Assembly: GCA_050742975.1 (NCBI GenBank)
Contig: JBOGDQ010000100.1
Span: 1-32,010 of the forward strand
Direction of reading: 5' to 3'
Length of the DNA: 32,010 nt
From: JBDTGE01 sp050742975
GTDB lineage: Bacteria; Actinomycetota; Actinomycetes; Mycobacteriales; Jatrophihabitantaceae
Positions 1 to 11,411 of the stretch are shown one piece after another. Each line of letters starts with the position of its first letter. Position 1 is the first letter of the stretch. Made by a program: the position numbers and the translations under genes. Below the pieces are notes generated by a model. That model saw only the letters and a list, made by a program, of their open reading frames with translations, was not told the DNA's origin and ran no database searches.

Positions 1-438
1 CGCGGTGACCGCGCCGGTACGTCCGGGCCGCGGAGCCAGCACGCCGCGCGCCTCGATGGTCTGCACCGCCGCGCGCAGCCACTCGCGCAACGCCTCGGCG
101 CGCTTGCCGTCCGCCGTGAACTGCGCCGCCCGGCGGCGGTGGTCGACCGTAGCCGCGGGCCGGAGTGGATCGTCCTGGCCCTGCTGCCGGGACCGGGTGC
201 GGGGCGGCCCGGCCCGGACGATCGCGAAGATCACGACGGCGGCGACGATGACGAGCAGCACGAGCAGCGCATTCCCGGCCGGGCTGCCGCTGAACAGCGA
301 GTCGAGCCGATCGAGGATCCAGCTTCCGATGCGATCGAAGTAGCTCGGATCGTCGCGGTGGTATTCGGCCTTGCGCAGCTGTTCGAGCACGGCGTGCTGG
401 GCGTCCGGCCCCGGAACCGGGTCGAGCGGCAGCCGCAT
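1..438 (-). CDS. DUF4129 domain protein, 3' end cut by window
   Basis: Reading leftwards from the ATG at 438, the frame is open to the window edge (146 codons). The product starts MRLPLDPVPGPDAQHAVLEQ. It has one membrane segment around residues 55-72 (the ALLVLLVIVAAVVIFAIV stretch). A basic cytoplasmic part follows, with RAAQFTADGKRAEALREWLR as in DUF4129 proteins, where this helical region follows the transmembrane helix. The start overlaps the upstream stop as TGATG, so the two genes are probably translationally coupled. DUF4129 proteins are membrane proteins of unknown biochemical function, often found beside transglutaminase-like, MoxR or GPDPase-membrane genes. The C-terminus lies outside the window. 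Confidence 0.8.
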   Translation of the reverse strand, partial: MRLPLDPVPGPDAQHAVLEQLRKAEYHRDDPSYFDRIGSWILDRLDSLFSGSPAGNALLVLLVIVAAVVIFAIVRAGPPRTRSRQQGQDDPLRPAATVDHRRRAAQFTADGKRAEALREWLRAAVQTIEARGVLAPRPGRTGAVTA

Positions 439-1397
439 CAGAACGCCGTCGCTGCCGGCGGGGTGGTCGGCGCAACGGGCGCCGTCTGCAGGACGAAGTG
501 CTGCAACGCGATGTCCAGCCCCTCCTTGCGCATCCGCAGGTCGACGTAGAGCAGCGAGTCGATGCCGGCCCGGATCGGCGCGGTGAACGTCGCCGACAGC
601 GCCGAGCCGATCGCGGTGAGCACCAGGAACAGCAGCGGGACGTGGTTCGCTCCGGCGGACGGGGAGAACATGTCGTTGTCCACGATGAACCCGACCACCT
701 CGAACGGGACGACCAGGAAGCCGCCGATGACCGTGGCGATCAGTGCCCCCAGCGCCCGCACACCCCAGACCCGCCAGAACGTGCCGTCCACCAGCTGCCT
801 CGAGCGCCGCAGCGCCCCGCGGATCGTGGTGTTCTCGACCATCAGCGCGGGGACGGCGACAGCCCAGATGCCCCAGAGCCACACGCCCGGTGCGATGCAG
901 AACAGCAGCCCGACGAACTCGAGCACGGTGGTGAGCAGCGCGACCGCGATCAGTGGCCAGATCCGCCCGCGCACCCGCTGCCACACCTGGCCGATCGTCA
1001 GCGTGACGCCCAGGACGTCCTGCGTGATCGCGATCGTGAGCATGCCGGTGAGGATGCTGCCGAGCAGCGTGCTGGCGACGATGCCGACGAACTGCACGCT
1101 CTCGGTCCCGACCAGCGGCCCCAGGCCGGTCGTACCGGCCGCGTTGCCGGTACTGGACACGGTGATGTTGCCGAGCGAGGCGAACGCGAACAGTGAGAAG
1201 GCGGCGACGAGTACGGCCTGCGCGATCGCGATCAGTGCGGACAGCCCGAGCATCACGCGCGGGTTGCGCCGGATCGCCTTGAAGCTGCCGTCCAGCAGGT
1301 CGCCGAGCCCGAGCGGGCGGAGCGGAACGCAGCCCGGCCTCGGGGCGGGGGGCGGGCCCCACATCGCGGGTGGCGGGCCCCACATCGGCTGTGTCAC
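438..1397 (-). CDS. Multi-pass membrane protein, GPDPase membrane-domain family
   Basis: This 319-aa protein is read from a GTG at 1397, preceded by a good ribosome binding site (GAGAGGG, about 6 nt upstream). An upstream extension to 1763 is open but would overlap mtrA on the other strand. The N-terminus has a duplicated MWGPPPA motif, then LGLGDLLDGSFKAIRRNPRV. This entry sequence is typical of the membrane domain annotated in glycerophosphoryl diester phosphodiesterases. About six hydrophobic segments follow. No catalytic phosphodiesterase domain is present, so enzymatic activity is not supported. It forms an operon with the DUF4129 gene by a one-base stop/start overlap and diverges from mtrA. 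The function is unknown; a role in the cell envelope is inferred from its neighbours only. Confidence 0.8.
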   Translation of the reverse strand: MTQPMWGPPPAMWGPPPAPRPGCVPLRPLGLGDLLDGSFKAIRRNPRVMLGLSALIAIAQAVLVAAFSLFAFASLGNITVSSTGNAAGTTGLGPLVGTESVQFVGIVASTLLGSILTGMLTIAITQDVLGVTLTIGQVWQRVRGRIWPLIAVALLTTVLEFVGLLFCIAPGVWLWGIWAVAVPALMVENTTIRGALRRSRQLVDGTFWRVWGVRALGALIATVIGGFLVVPFEVVGFIVDNDMFSPSAGANHVPLLFLVLTAIGSALSATFTAPIRAGIDSLLYVDLRMRKEGLDIALQHFVLQTAPVAPTTPPAATAF

Positions 1398-1497
1398 GGC
1401 GCCCTCTCGCTGGCCCGGCAAGGTCTGATCGGTCAATCTTGACATCCGCGCCGCACCGGTACCCGGTGTCTTGTCTGCTTCGGCGGCTTTGGAGTGC

Positions 1498-1503
1498 CAC
1501 CAT
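1498..1503 (+). promoter_or_regulatory. Putative -10 hexamer of leaderless mtrA
   Basis: CACCAT lies exactly 6 nt (AGGGGC) before the GTG at 1510. No Shine-Dalgarno sequence is at a usable distance. The AGGGG touches the start codon, and the only other candidate, GGAG, is about 17 nt away. The spacing matches the leaderless layout seen at other genes here. The hexamer itself is a weak match to TANNNT. Confidence 0.4.
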
Positions 1504-1509
1504 AGGGGC

Positions 1510-2199
1510 GTGAAACCGCGCGTGTTGGTAGTCGACGATGACTCCGCCTTGGCCGAGATGCTCGGAATCGTGCTTCGTACCGACGGTTTCGAGCCGTCGT
1601 TCGTCGCCGACGGCAGTCGAGCCATGACCGCGTTCCACGAGAGCAAGCCCGACATCGTGCTGCTCGACCTGATGCTGCCCGGCCTGTCCGGCATCGACGT
1701 GTGCCGCGCGATCCGCGCCGAGAGCGGCACGCCGATCATCATGCTGACGGCGAAGAGCGACACGGTCGACGTGGTGCTCGGGCTCGAGTCCGGTGCCGAC
1801 GACTACGTGGTGAAGCCGTTCAAGCCGAAGGAGCTGGTCGCCCGGATGCGAGCCCGGCTGCGCCACCACGAGGACCTGGCCAGCGAGACCCTGACGATCG
1901 GGCCGAGCGAGTCGCCGGTGTACATCGACGTGCCCGCGCACCAGGTGACGCGCGACGGCAAGGCGGTCGGCCTGACGCCGCTCGAGTTCGACCTGCTCGT
2001 CGCCCTGGCCCGTAAGCCGCGTCAGGTGTTCACCCGCGAGGTGCTGCTGGAGCAGGTCTGGGGCTACCGGCACGCCGCCGACACCCGCCTGGTCAACGTC
2101 CACGTGCAGCGGCTGCGGTCCAAGGTCGAGCGTGACCCCGAGAAGCCCGAGGTGGTGTTGACCGTCCGCGGTGTCGGGTACAAAGCCGGACCTCCGTGA
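1510..2199 (+). CDS. mtrA: Response regulator MtrA
   Basis: This is a 229-aa OmpR/PhoB-family response regulator. The receiver domain (about 1-115) has the acidic pocket VVDDD (8-11), the phosphoacceptor D53 in LLDLMLPG, switch residue T80 and K102 in VVKPF. The C-terminal winged-helix DNA-binding domain (about 130-229) ends in LTVRGVGYKAGPP. The GTG at 1510 gives MKPRVLVVDDDSALAEMLG, which aligns with the known N-termini of MtrA proteins. An upstream ATG at 1471 only adds unrelated residues. Length and sequence match MtrA, the essential mycobacterial regulator of cell-wall, division and replication-linked genes. The stop overlaps the mtrB start by 4 nt (GTGA), so mtrA-mtrB-lpqB is one operon. 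Confidence 0.96.
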   Translation: MKPRVLVVDDDSALAEMLGIVLRTDGFEPSFVADGSRAMTAFHESKPDIVLLDLMLPGLSGIDVCRAIRAESGTPIIMLTAKSDTVDVVLGLESGADDYVVKPFKPKELVARMRARLRHHEDLASETLTIGPSESPVYIDVPAHQVTRDGKAVGLTPLEFDLLVALARKPRQVFTREVLLEQVWGYRHAADTRLVNVHVQRLRSKVERDPEKPEVVLTVRGVGYKAGPP

Positions 2200-3860
2200 C
2201 CGAACCGCACTTCTTGGCAGAACCGCACTCCGTGCCCGACCAGCACACCGTGCCCGACGAGCACGCCTCGGCCGGACCGCACGGTGTAGATCGGTGGCGA
2301 CGGGCAGCGCTCGCACGACTGAAGTCCCTGGGCGCGAAGGCGCTGCAGACGTGGCAGCGCTCGCTGCAACTGCGCGTCGGCGCGAGCACGTTGCTGGTCA
2401 CCACCGTCGCCGTCCTGGTGATCGGCATCTTCATCGTCGACCAGGTCGCCGGCGGGGTGCTGCACGCCAAGCGGGACGCCGCGATCAGCCAGGCGAAGGT
2501 CGGCCTGGACACGGCGCAGCGCGTGCTGGCCGGCGTCGATGCGAGCGTGGTTGCCGACGTCGCCGACGCGCAGCAGCAGATCACGTCGGACCTGACGGCG
2601 AGCGGCCGCAGCGCCGGGCTGTTCAGCATCGCCATCGAGTCCGCGTCGGCCAAGATCGCCACCGACGCGGGGGGCCCGACGATTCCCGCCGCGATGCGCC
2701 GCGCAGTGCAGAACAGCAACATCGCCGTCCAGTACGACCGGGTAAGCGCCGCGCCGGACAGCAACCAGCTCGTCCCCGGCCTCATCGTCGGCGAGCCGGT
2801 CTCCGCCCGGACCGGCCTGTTCGAGCTGTACTACCTGTTCCCGCTGACGGCCGAGCAGCAGACGATCGCCTTGCTGCAACGCACTGTCCTGCTCTCCGGG
2901 CTCGCGCTGGTGCTGCTCGTCGTCGCGATCGCGCTGCTGGTGACCCGGCAGGTCGTGCGCCCCGTTCGGGTCGTCGCGCAGACGGCCGGGCGGCTGGCGG
3001 CGGGCGACCTGTCGCAGCGCATCAAGGTGCGCGGTGCCGACGACATCGCGCGGCTCGGGCGCTCGTTCAACGACATGGCGGGCAGCCTGCAACGCCAGAT
3101 CCGCCGGCTGGAGGACCTGTCCCGGCTGCAGCGGCGGTTCACCAGCGATGTCTCGCACGAGCTGCGCACCCCGCTCACGACGATCCGGATGGCGACGGAG
3201 CTGCTGCATGGCCGGCGCGAGGCGTTCCCGCCCGAACTGGCCCGCTCGATCGAACTCCTGCAGACCGAGCTGGACCGGTTCGAGTCACTGCTCGCCGACC
3301 TGCTGGAGATCTCGCGGTACGACGCGGGCGTCGCGCACCTTGAGTCCGAGACGGTCGACATCAGGGGCATCGTGAACTCGACGGTGGCCGCGAACCGGTT
3401 GCTGGCCAAGCGGCACGGCAGCGAGCTGGTCGTGCATGTGCCCGAGGATCCGGTGACCGTCGACATGGACTCGCGGCGGGTCGAGCGGATCCTGCGCAAC
3501 CTGGTCGGCAACGCGCTCGACCACGGCGAGGGGCGCCCGGTCGAGATCACCGTCGGCCACGACTCGGACGCGGTCGCGGTCGTCGTGCGGGACCACGGGG
3601 TCGGCCTGCGCGCGGGGGAGGCCGGGCTGGTGTTCAACCGGTTCTGGCGCGGCGACCCGTCCCGGAGCCGGCTCACCGGCGGCTCGGGTCTGGGCCTGGC
3701 GATCAGCCTGGAGGACGCCCGGCTGCACGACGGCTGGCTGCAGGCGTGGGGCGAGCGTGGCCGCGGTGCACAGTTCCGTCTCACCCTGCCGCGGCGTGCC
3801 GGTCATACGCTGATGTCCTCGCCGCTGCCGCTTCACCCCGACGACGAGGAGGACGAGTGA
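2196..3860 (+). CDS. mtrB: Sensor histidine kinase MtrB
   Basis: This 554-aa kinase starts at a GTG overlapping the mtrA stop. A variable His/Pro-rich N-terminus (residues 3-30, repeated EPH/PDQH/PDEH motifs) precedes TM1 (about 63-82). An extracytoplasmic domain (about 90-220), TM2 (about 229-250) and a HAMP domain (about 251-303) follow. The HisKA box is SHELRTPLTTIR with phosphoacceptor H321. The ATPase domain has the N box (LRNLVGNALDHGEG), DHGVGL and GGSGLGLAISLEDA. The DARLHDGWLQAWGERG tail before the last strand is characteristic of MtrB. It phosphorylates MtrA. The stop (TGA 3858-3860) shares its A with the lpqB ATG. A GAGGAGG sequence inside the last codons serves lpqB. Confidence 0.95.
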   Translation: MTEPHFLAEPHSVPDQHTVPDEHASAGPHGVDRWRRAALARLKSLGAKALQTWQRSLQLRVGASTLLVTTVAVLVIGIFIVDQVAGGVLHAKRDAAISQAKVGLDTAQRVLAGVDASVVADVADAQQQITSDLTASGRSAGLFSIAIESASAKIATDAGGPTIPAAMRRAVQNSNIAVQYDRVSAAPDSNQLVPGLIVGEPVSARTGLFELYYLFPLTAEQQTIALLQRTVLLSGLALVLLVVAIALLVTRQVVRPVRVVAQTAGRLAAGDLSQRIKVRGADDIARLGRSFNDMAGSLQRQIRRLEDLSRLQRRFTSDVSHELRTPLTTIRMATELLHGRREAFPPELARSIELLQTELDRFESLLADLLEISRYDAGVAHLESETVDIRGIVNSTVAANRLLAKRHGSELVVHVPEDPVTVDMDSRRVERILRNLVGNALDHGEGRPVEITVGHDSDAVAVVVRDHGVGLRAGEAGLVFNRFWRGDPSRSRLTGGSGLGLAISLEDARLHDGWLQAWGERGRGAQFRLTLPRRAGHTLMSSPLPLHPDDEEDE

Positions 3861-5683
3861 TGACGCCGCCCATCCGTCCTCGCCTGCCGCGTCCGTGGAC
3901 CGTGCTCCGTCGCCCGGGGCGCCGGTGGCTCGTGCGCCGTCGCCCGGGGCGCCGGTGGCTCGTGCTCGGGGTGCTCGTCGTGGTCGCGACCGTGCTGTCC
4001 GGATGTGCCGGGATCCCGACCTCGTCCAAGCCCCAGGTCGTGCAATCGCTTCAGCTGCAGCCGCAGCCGCCGCAGGGGATCACGCCACTGGCGGGCGCCG
4101 ATCCGCGCAGCATCGTCGCGGGCTTCCTGGACAACAACGCATCCGACGACGCGCACCACTCGGCCGCGCGTGCGTTCCTGACCCCCGAGGCCAAGGCGCG
4201 GTGGTCGGACTCGACGCAGACCCAGGTGTTCGACGCGCTGCAGATCGGCAACTTCGACAGCGGCACGATCAACGTCACCGGTCACCTGATAGGAACGATC
4301 GACCCATCCGGCGCGTACTCGCCGAGCCTGCCCGGCGAGGGCGACGGCGTTCGTGGCACGTCGGTGCCGCTGCCTTTCACGCTGACCAAGGTCGAGGGCC
4401 AGTGGCGGATCGACTCGCTGCCGAGCGGCCTGCTGATCACGTCCGCGCAGTTCTCGCAGTTCTACACGCAGGAATTCGTCTACTACTACGACCAGGCCGA
4501 GACGCACCTGGTGCCCGACCCGCGCTGGACGGCGCTGCGAGACCCGGACCTGCTCGCGACCTGGCTGATGACGCAGCTGCTTGTCCAGCCGCGCTCGTCG
4601 CTGAGCACCGCGCTGCCGTCGATCCCGAACGCCAGCCAGGTCAAGGTGAGCCTGACGCCCGTCCTGACCGTCGACGTCCCCGGCGCGAGCCAGCTCGATT
4701 CGGCGACGCGCAACCGAATGGCCCAGCAGGTCGCGGTGACCCTGGATCAGGCCGCTCCGAACAGCCAGATCAGCATCACCGACGGCGGCCGCGGGGTAAG
4801 CATTCCGCAGGTCGGCGGCGACCGGTTCACCGCCGCCCAATTCTCGACTGCCGTCCTGCCGGCCAACCGCGTCCCGGCCCTGTACTTCATCGCCAAGGGC
4901 GGCGTGGTCGACGCCAACGGCAAGGCACTGCCCGGTGGGATCGGAAGCGGCCAGTACGGGCTGCACTCGGTCGCCCTGGCGAGCTACGTCAGCACCCCGC
5001 AGTTGCTGGTTGCCGGGACGTCCGGTCCGCCGGATTCGGCCCGGCTGCTCGTGGGCCAGACCGGCGGTCAGCTCAAACCCACCGGCGTGAAGGGCCCGCT
5101 GTCCCGGCCTGCCTGGTTGCCGAACAGCGACGAGGTCTGGGTCGGCGACGGCAAGACGATCTACCGCTTGGTCCTGGGCGGCAAGGCCGTACCGGTCCCG
5201 TTCACCGCCCAGACCGGCACCGTCGGTGGCCAGGTCATCGCCCTGCGCTTCAGCCCCGAGGGCGGCCGCGTGGCGCTGGTGATCAAGGCCGATGACGGCA
5301 CGTCGCAGATCTGGGTCGGCGACGTGGTCCGATCGTCGGACTCGGTGCGCGTGAGCGGACTGTCCGCGATCAGCCCGCTGGGGATCGCGATCACCGATGT
5401 CGCGTGGAACGACCCGTTCACCCTGTTCGCGATCGGGCACGAGATCTCCAGCAACGAGGGCGGGGTGTTCGACGTGCAGTGCGACGGCGCGCTGTGGCTC
5501 GCCCGCGGGATCGGCAACCTGCCGCAGGCGCCGGACAGCATCACGGTCGCCGAGAACGTCGTCGCCTCGGTCTCCGCGGGTGGCACGGTGTGGGTGCAGC
5601 AGACCGGTGGCAGCTGGGCGAGCCCCACCTCGGGGAGCACCACGTACGGCGCGAGCGGCACGAACCCGGTGTACCTGGAGTAG
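3860..5683 (+). CDS. lpqB: Lipoprotein LpqB
   Basis: This 607-aa product starts at the ATG at 3860, behind a strong GAGGAGG site in the mtrB end. It has an Arg-rich n-region, a hydrophobic segment (VLGVLVVVATV) and the lipobox LSGC with lipidated C49. After the signal come a mixed N-terminal region (about 50-200), a GerMN-like domain (about 200-320) and a C-terminal beta-propeller (about 330-607, strand motifs such as LSRPAWLPNSDEVWVGDG). This is the architecture of LpqB, the third member of the mtrAB-lpqB operon, reported to interact with the MtrB sensor domain in mycobacteria. The signal-peptide n-region carries a 30-bp tandem duplication that gives two RRPGRRWLV copies. The protein is otherwise complete. 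Confidence 0.95.
   Translation: MTPPIRPRLPRPWTVLRRPGRRWLVRRRPGRRWLVLGVLVVVATVLSGCAGIPTSSKPQVVQSLQLQPQPPQGITPLAGADPRSIVAGFLDNNASDDAHHSAARAFLTPEAKARWSDSTQTQVFDALQIGNFDSGTINVTGHLIGTIDPSGAYSPSLPGEGDGVRGTSVPLPFTLTKVEGQWRIDSLPSGLLITSAQFSQFYTQEFVYYYDQAETHLVPDPRWTALRDPDLLATWLMTQLLVQPRSSLSTALPSIPNASQVKVSLTPVLTVDVPGASQLDSATRNRMAQQVAVTLDQAAPNSQISITDGGRGVSIPQVGGDRFTAAQFSTAVLPANRVPALYFIAKGGVVDANGKALPGGIGSGQYGLHSVALASYVSTPQLLVAGTSGPPDSARLLVGQTGGQLKPTGVKGPLSRPAWLPNSDEVWVGDGKTIYRLVLGGKAVPVPFTAQTGTVGGQVIALRFSPEGGRVALVIKADDGTSQIWVGDVVRSSDSVRVSGLSAISPLGIAITDVAWNDPFTLFAIGHEISSNEGGVFDVQCDGALWLARGIGNLPQAPDSITVAENVVASVSAGGTVWVQQTGGSWASPTSGSTTYGASGTNPVYLE
3907..3965 (+). repeat. 30-bp tandem duplication in lpqB signal peptide
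   Basis: Bases 3907-3935 are repeated exactly at 3937-3965. The match continues upstream (3901-3905 equals 3931-3935), with a single difference at 3906/3936. The duplication adds ten residues (RRPGRRWLV twice) to the positively charged n-region and keeps the frame. Confidence 0.9.
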
Positions 5684-5695
5684 CGCTCAGTCGGC

Positions 5696-5723
5696 CGTCC
5701 ACAGCACCGCGTGTCGTCCACAG
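5696..5723 (+). promoter_or_regulatory. Two direct CGTCCACAG motifs upstream of comF
   Basis: CGTCCACAG occurs at 5696-5704 and 5715-5723, 19 bp apart, in the 71-bp lpqB-comF gap. Extended by one base, the second reads TCGTCCACA, one mismatch from the actinobacterial DnaA box TTGTCCACA. A regulatory role is inference only. Confidence 0.3.
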
Positions 5724-5754
5724 ATCCTCGGGAGCGGTGGCACCATCGCGACGC

Positions 5755-6471
5755 GTGCCGGACCGTCGGTGCATGTTGCTGCGTGCCACGTTCGCCGCGC
5801 TGATCGACCTGGTGCTGCCCCGCGCCTGCGCCGGGTGCGGTCGCGCGGGGCTACCGCTGTGCTCGGCGTGCCTGCCAGCGGAGGCGCCGCTGCACAGCTG
5901 GTCGGGCGGGACGGACGTCTGCGCGGCCGGTGCGTACGAGGGCTCGCTGCGTTCGGCGCTGATCGCGTACAAGGAGCGCGGCCGGCACGAGCTGTCCGGC
6001 CCGCTCGGGGCCCTGCTCGCCCGGGCCGTGAGCTCGGCCGCCTGGCCGCCGGACGCGGTGCTGGTGCCCGTCCCGTCGAGCTCCGCGGCAGCTCGCGCGC
6101 GCGGTGGCGACCACGTCCTGCGGCTGGCCTCGGTCGCCGGGCGGGGGTGTGGCCTGCCGGTCGTCCGGGCGCTGAGCCTCGGGCGGGCGGTGGCGGACTC
6201 ATCGGGCCTGAGCCGCGCCGATCGGGCCGCGAACCTGCGCGGGGCGATGACCGCGCGACCGCCGCCGAGCCGAGCGGGTACCGCCGTGATCGTCGACGAC
6301 ATCGTCACCACCGGCGCCACCGTGCGCGAGGCCCGCCGGGCGCTCATGGGGGCCGGCTGGTCGGTCTGCGGCGCCGCCACCGTGGCCGCAACGCCACGCC
6401 ACGCAGCCCGGCCGCTCCCTATGGCACGGCGCGACGGAGCGGTCTACCGTGGGCATGACCTGACCGAGTAG
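5755..6471 (+). CDS. ComF family protein (phosphoribosyltransferase-like)
   Basis: The product is 238 aa from the GTG at 5755, or 232 aa from the ATG at 5773. Neither has a clear ribosome site. The GTG has a CACCAT hexamer 8 nt upstream (5741-5746), as in other leaderless candidates here. The N-terminus has a four-cysteine zinc-binding motif (C25, C28, C36, C39: CAGC then CSAC). The C-terminus has the PRPP-loop signature AVIVDDIVTTGATV of the PRTase fold. In naturally competent bacteria ComF takes part in DNA uptake. In actinobacteria it lies in the conserved lpqB-comF-hpf-secA block, and its substrate there is unknown. It is the equivalent of Rv3242c by synteny. Confidence 0.88.
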   Translation: MPDRRCMLLRATFAALIDLVLPRACAGCGRAGLPLCSACLPAEAPLHSWSGGTDVCAAGAYEGSLRSALIAYKERGRHELSGPLGALLARAVSSAAWPPDAVLVPVPSSSAAARARGGDHVLRLASVAGRGCGLPVVRALSLGRAVADSSGLSRADRAANLRGAMTARPPPSRAGTAVIVDDIVTTGATVREARRALMGAGWSVCGAATVAATPRHAARPLPMARRDGAVYRGHDLTE

Positions 6472-6554
6472 GCGTACCCCGACCCCGCACATCGGTTCGA
6501 GCACCCCACCGGTGTTGCCCGGCGAGTCCGCCGCACAAGCATGGTGGAGGTCGC

Positions 6555-7163
6555 ATGGAAACTGCCGTGGAGCGCATGGAGATCGTCGTGCGCGGGCGAA
6601 ACGTCGTTGTCCCGGACCACTATCGGCAGCACGTAACCGAGAAGCTGGCCAAACTCGAGCGGTACGACCACAAGATCAGCAGAACCGACGTCGAACTCAA
6701 TCACGAGCGCAACCCTCGGCAGACCGGCCGTTGCCAGCATGTGGAGATAACCTGCCGCACCCGCGGACCGGTCGTGCGCAGCGAGGCCTGCGCCGAGGAC
6801 TTCTACAAGGCGCTGGACATCGCGACCGAGCGGCTCGAACGGCGGTTCAGGAACGCTGCTGACCGCCGCCGCGTGCACCACGGCAGGCGCAACCCCGCGT
6901 CGATCGCGGCCGTCGCTGCCGATACGAGCGACCAGCTCGAGCACTCCGGCGCTTCGGACGAGGAGTTCCGCGACGACGGACCGGGCCGCATCGTCCGGGA
7001 GAAGGAGCACCCGGCCAAGCCGATGACGATCGACCAGGCGCTGTTCGAGATGGAGTTGGTCGGGCACGACTTCTACCTGTTCAGCGACGCGGACAGCGGC
7101 CGGCCCAGCGTCGTGTACCGCCGCCACGCCTACGACTACGGCCTCATCCGCCTGACGGACTGA
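6555..7163 (+). CDS. hpf: Ribosome hibernation-promoting factor, long form
   Basis: This 202-aa protein starts at the ATG at 6555 behind a strong GGAGG (about 6 nt upstream). The N-terminal HPF/RaiA domain (about 8-105: MEIVVRGRNVVVPDHYRQHV ... KALDIATERLERRF) binds the small ribosomal subunit. A charged linker (about 105-150) leads to the C-terminal dimerisation domain (about 152-200: KPMTIDQALFEMELVGHDFY ... YGLIRL). The long form drives 100S disome formation in stationary phase. It sits between comF and secA, as Rv3241c does in M. tuberculosis. Downstream is a hairpin terminator shared with the convergent GNAT gene. Confidence 0.95.
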   Translation: METAVERMEIVVRGRNVVVPDHYRQHVTEKLAKLERYDHKISRTDVELNHERNPRQTGRCQHVEITCRTRGPVVRSEACAEDFYKALDIATERLERRFRNAADRRRVHHGRRNPASIAAVAADTSDQLEHSGASDEEFRDDGPGRIVREKEHPAKPMTIDQALFEMELVGHDFYLFSDADSGRPSVVYRRHAYDYGLIRLTD

Positions 7164-7185
7164 ACCCGATCGCCGCGCTGCTGGT

Positions 7186-7233
7186 GATCTTCCTGCGGAT
7201 GCGGTCGCCGGCACTACGCAGCGCAGGAAGATC
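7186..7233. terminator. Bidirectional hairpin between hpf and GNAT gene
   Basis: The perfect 12-bp arms GATCTTCCTGCG (7186-7197) and CGCAGGAAGATC (7222-7233) enclose 24 nt. Inside is a second short pair TGCG/CGCA (about 7200-7203 and 7217-7220). It lies between the convergent stops at 7163 and 7268. There is no U-tract, which is usual in actinobacteria. Confidence 0.7.
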
Positions 7234-7267
7234 CACCTGGACCGCGCCCGGCCCCCGCGAGCCTGCC

Positions 7268-8404
7268 TCAGCGACGCTCGATCGCCGGGTTGACGAGGCA
7301 GAAGCGGACCTCGTCCGAGTAGCTGCCGTCGGGGTTGCGCAGCCGTCCGGCCCGGACGCCGTCCGACTCGAACCCGGCTGCTTCGGCGACGCGCTGCGAG
7401 GCGACGTTGCCAGCCTTCGCGCCGAGCTCCAGGCGCGCGAACCCACCCGGCCCGAACGCCCACGGCACGAGCAGCCGCAGCGCGCGGGTGGTGTAGCCGC
7501 GGCCGCGGAAGTCCGGGTGCACGACGTAGCCGAGGCCGCCGACCCCGGGCGGCCCGGCCAGGCGTACCCGCAGCGATCCGGCAGCCCGGCCGCTCTCGTC
7601 GTCGACGATCGTGAACGGCGCGACGCCCCCGACCAGCCAGTCCAGGCCGGCGTGATCAGCCGCGCGGCGCACCTCGTCCGTCGAGTGCGCGCGGCCGGTG
7701 AAGCCCCACTCCAGCGTGAGCTGATCATCGGTCTCGCCCAGCGCCGGGGCATCGGCCGGCGCCATCGCACGCAGGCTCACCACCCCGTCGCCGAGGCCGC
7801 CCGCGGGCAGGGGCGTGAACGTGGGCGGCACCGGCTCGCCGGGCTCCGTGGCCAGCCGACCGAACCAGGCGAGGTCGCTGAGCCTCTCCGGCGCGCTGAC
7901 GTCGAGTGGGCGTTGCAGCAGGTCGCGCACCGTGCCCTCGTACCGGAAGCCCACCGCGAGGGCAGTGCGCACCGAGGCCAGGTTGCGGACATCGCACAGC
8001 ACCTGCACCCGGCGCAGGCCGTGCGCAAAGCCCCACTCCGCGAGGGTCCGGGTGGCCTCCGCGGCGTACCCGTGCCCGCGCGCGTCGGGAGCGACCCAGT
8101 AGCCGACGTCCCGCTGTCCGGTGAGCCGCAGGGCAGCCGAGCCGACCAGTCGGCCGGTTGCCGTTTCCGCGACCGCGCAGTCGATCCCGGTGCCGTCCCG
8201 GCGTCCCTCGTCGCCCAGCTCGCTCACGAACCGCATCGCGACCTCGTGCGTGTAGGGCTCGGGAAGGGCGAGAAACTCGTGCATGCCGCGGTCCTGCATG
8301 ATCGCGAAGACCGCGTCGGCGTCCTTGACCCGCCACGGCCGTAGGGTGAGCCTGGGTCCACGCAGTACCAGCTCGTCCAGCTCCACGTCCGCGAACACGC
8401 CCAT
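7268..8404 (-). CDS. Tandem GNAT N-acetyltransferase (RimJ/RimL-like)
   Basis: The 378-aa protein is two GNAT domains in one chain. Domain 1 covers about 8-180 (VLRGPRLTLRPWRVKDADAV ... GYWVAPDARGHGYAAEATR). Domain 2 covers about 195-378 (GDGVVSLRAMAPADAPAL ... GYVVHPDFRGRGYTTRALR). Both keep the R/Q-x-x-G-x-G/A acetyl-CoA loop (RGHGYA, RGRGYT). The pattern matches RimJ/RimL enzymes, which acetylate protein N-termini or small amines; the substrate is unknown. The ATG at 8404 fits the start of the conserved domain and has a CACGCT hexamer 6 nt upstream. A longer frame to 8587 would overlap secA. The gene diverges from secA. Confidence 0.88.
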   Translation of the reverse strand: MGVFADVELDELVLRGPRLTLRPWRVKDADAVFAIMQDRGMHEFLALPEPYTHEVAMRFVSELGDEGRRDGTGIDCAVAETATGRLVGSAALRLTGQRDVGYWVAPDARGHGYAAEATRTLAEWGFAHGLRRVQVLCDVRNLASVRTALAVGFRYEGTVRDLLQRPLDVSAPERLSDLAWFGRLATEPGEPVPPTFTPLPAGGLGDGVVSLRAMAPADAPALGETDDQLTLEWGFTGRAHSTDEVRRAADHAGLDWLVGGVAPFTIVDDESGRAAGSLRVRLAGPPGVGGLGYVVHPDFRGRGYTTRALRLLVPWAFGPGGFARLELGAKAGNVASQRVAEAAGFESDGVRAGRLRNPDGSYSDEVRFCLVNPAIERR

Positions 8405-8537
8405 CCGCAGAGCGTGCCAGAGCGCAACGGCCGGACGCAGCACGGCACCGGGGATCGACGGATCGACTCGCAGGGGCGCCCCGACCCGATTCTTGGTCCC
8501 ACGTGTGACCGAGCCGTGATCATGGGTCGGTAGCCCG

Positions 8538-8543
8538 TAACAT
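8538..8543 (+). promoter_or_regulatory. -10 element of leaderless secA
   Basis: TAACAT fits TANNNT. It is followed by 6 nt (GGCCGC) and the GTG at 8550. There is no Shine-Dalgarno sequence upstream of the start. An intervening ATG at 8542 runs into a stop after five codons, which supports the GTG. Confidence 0.6.
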
Positions 8544-8549
8544 GGCCGC

Positions 8550-11411
<2,862 letters not shown>

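Noticed and set aside
3608..3632. GGGGGAGGCCGGG in mtrB as a fourth hairpin-element copy
   Set aside because: It encodes normal conserved residues of the kinase ATPase domain (VGLRAGEAGLVFNRFW) and lacks the second stem arm.
5629..5660. CTCGGGGAGCACC near the lpqB end as a hairpin-element copy
   Set aside because: Only about ten bases resemble copy C and no stem-loop forms.
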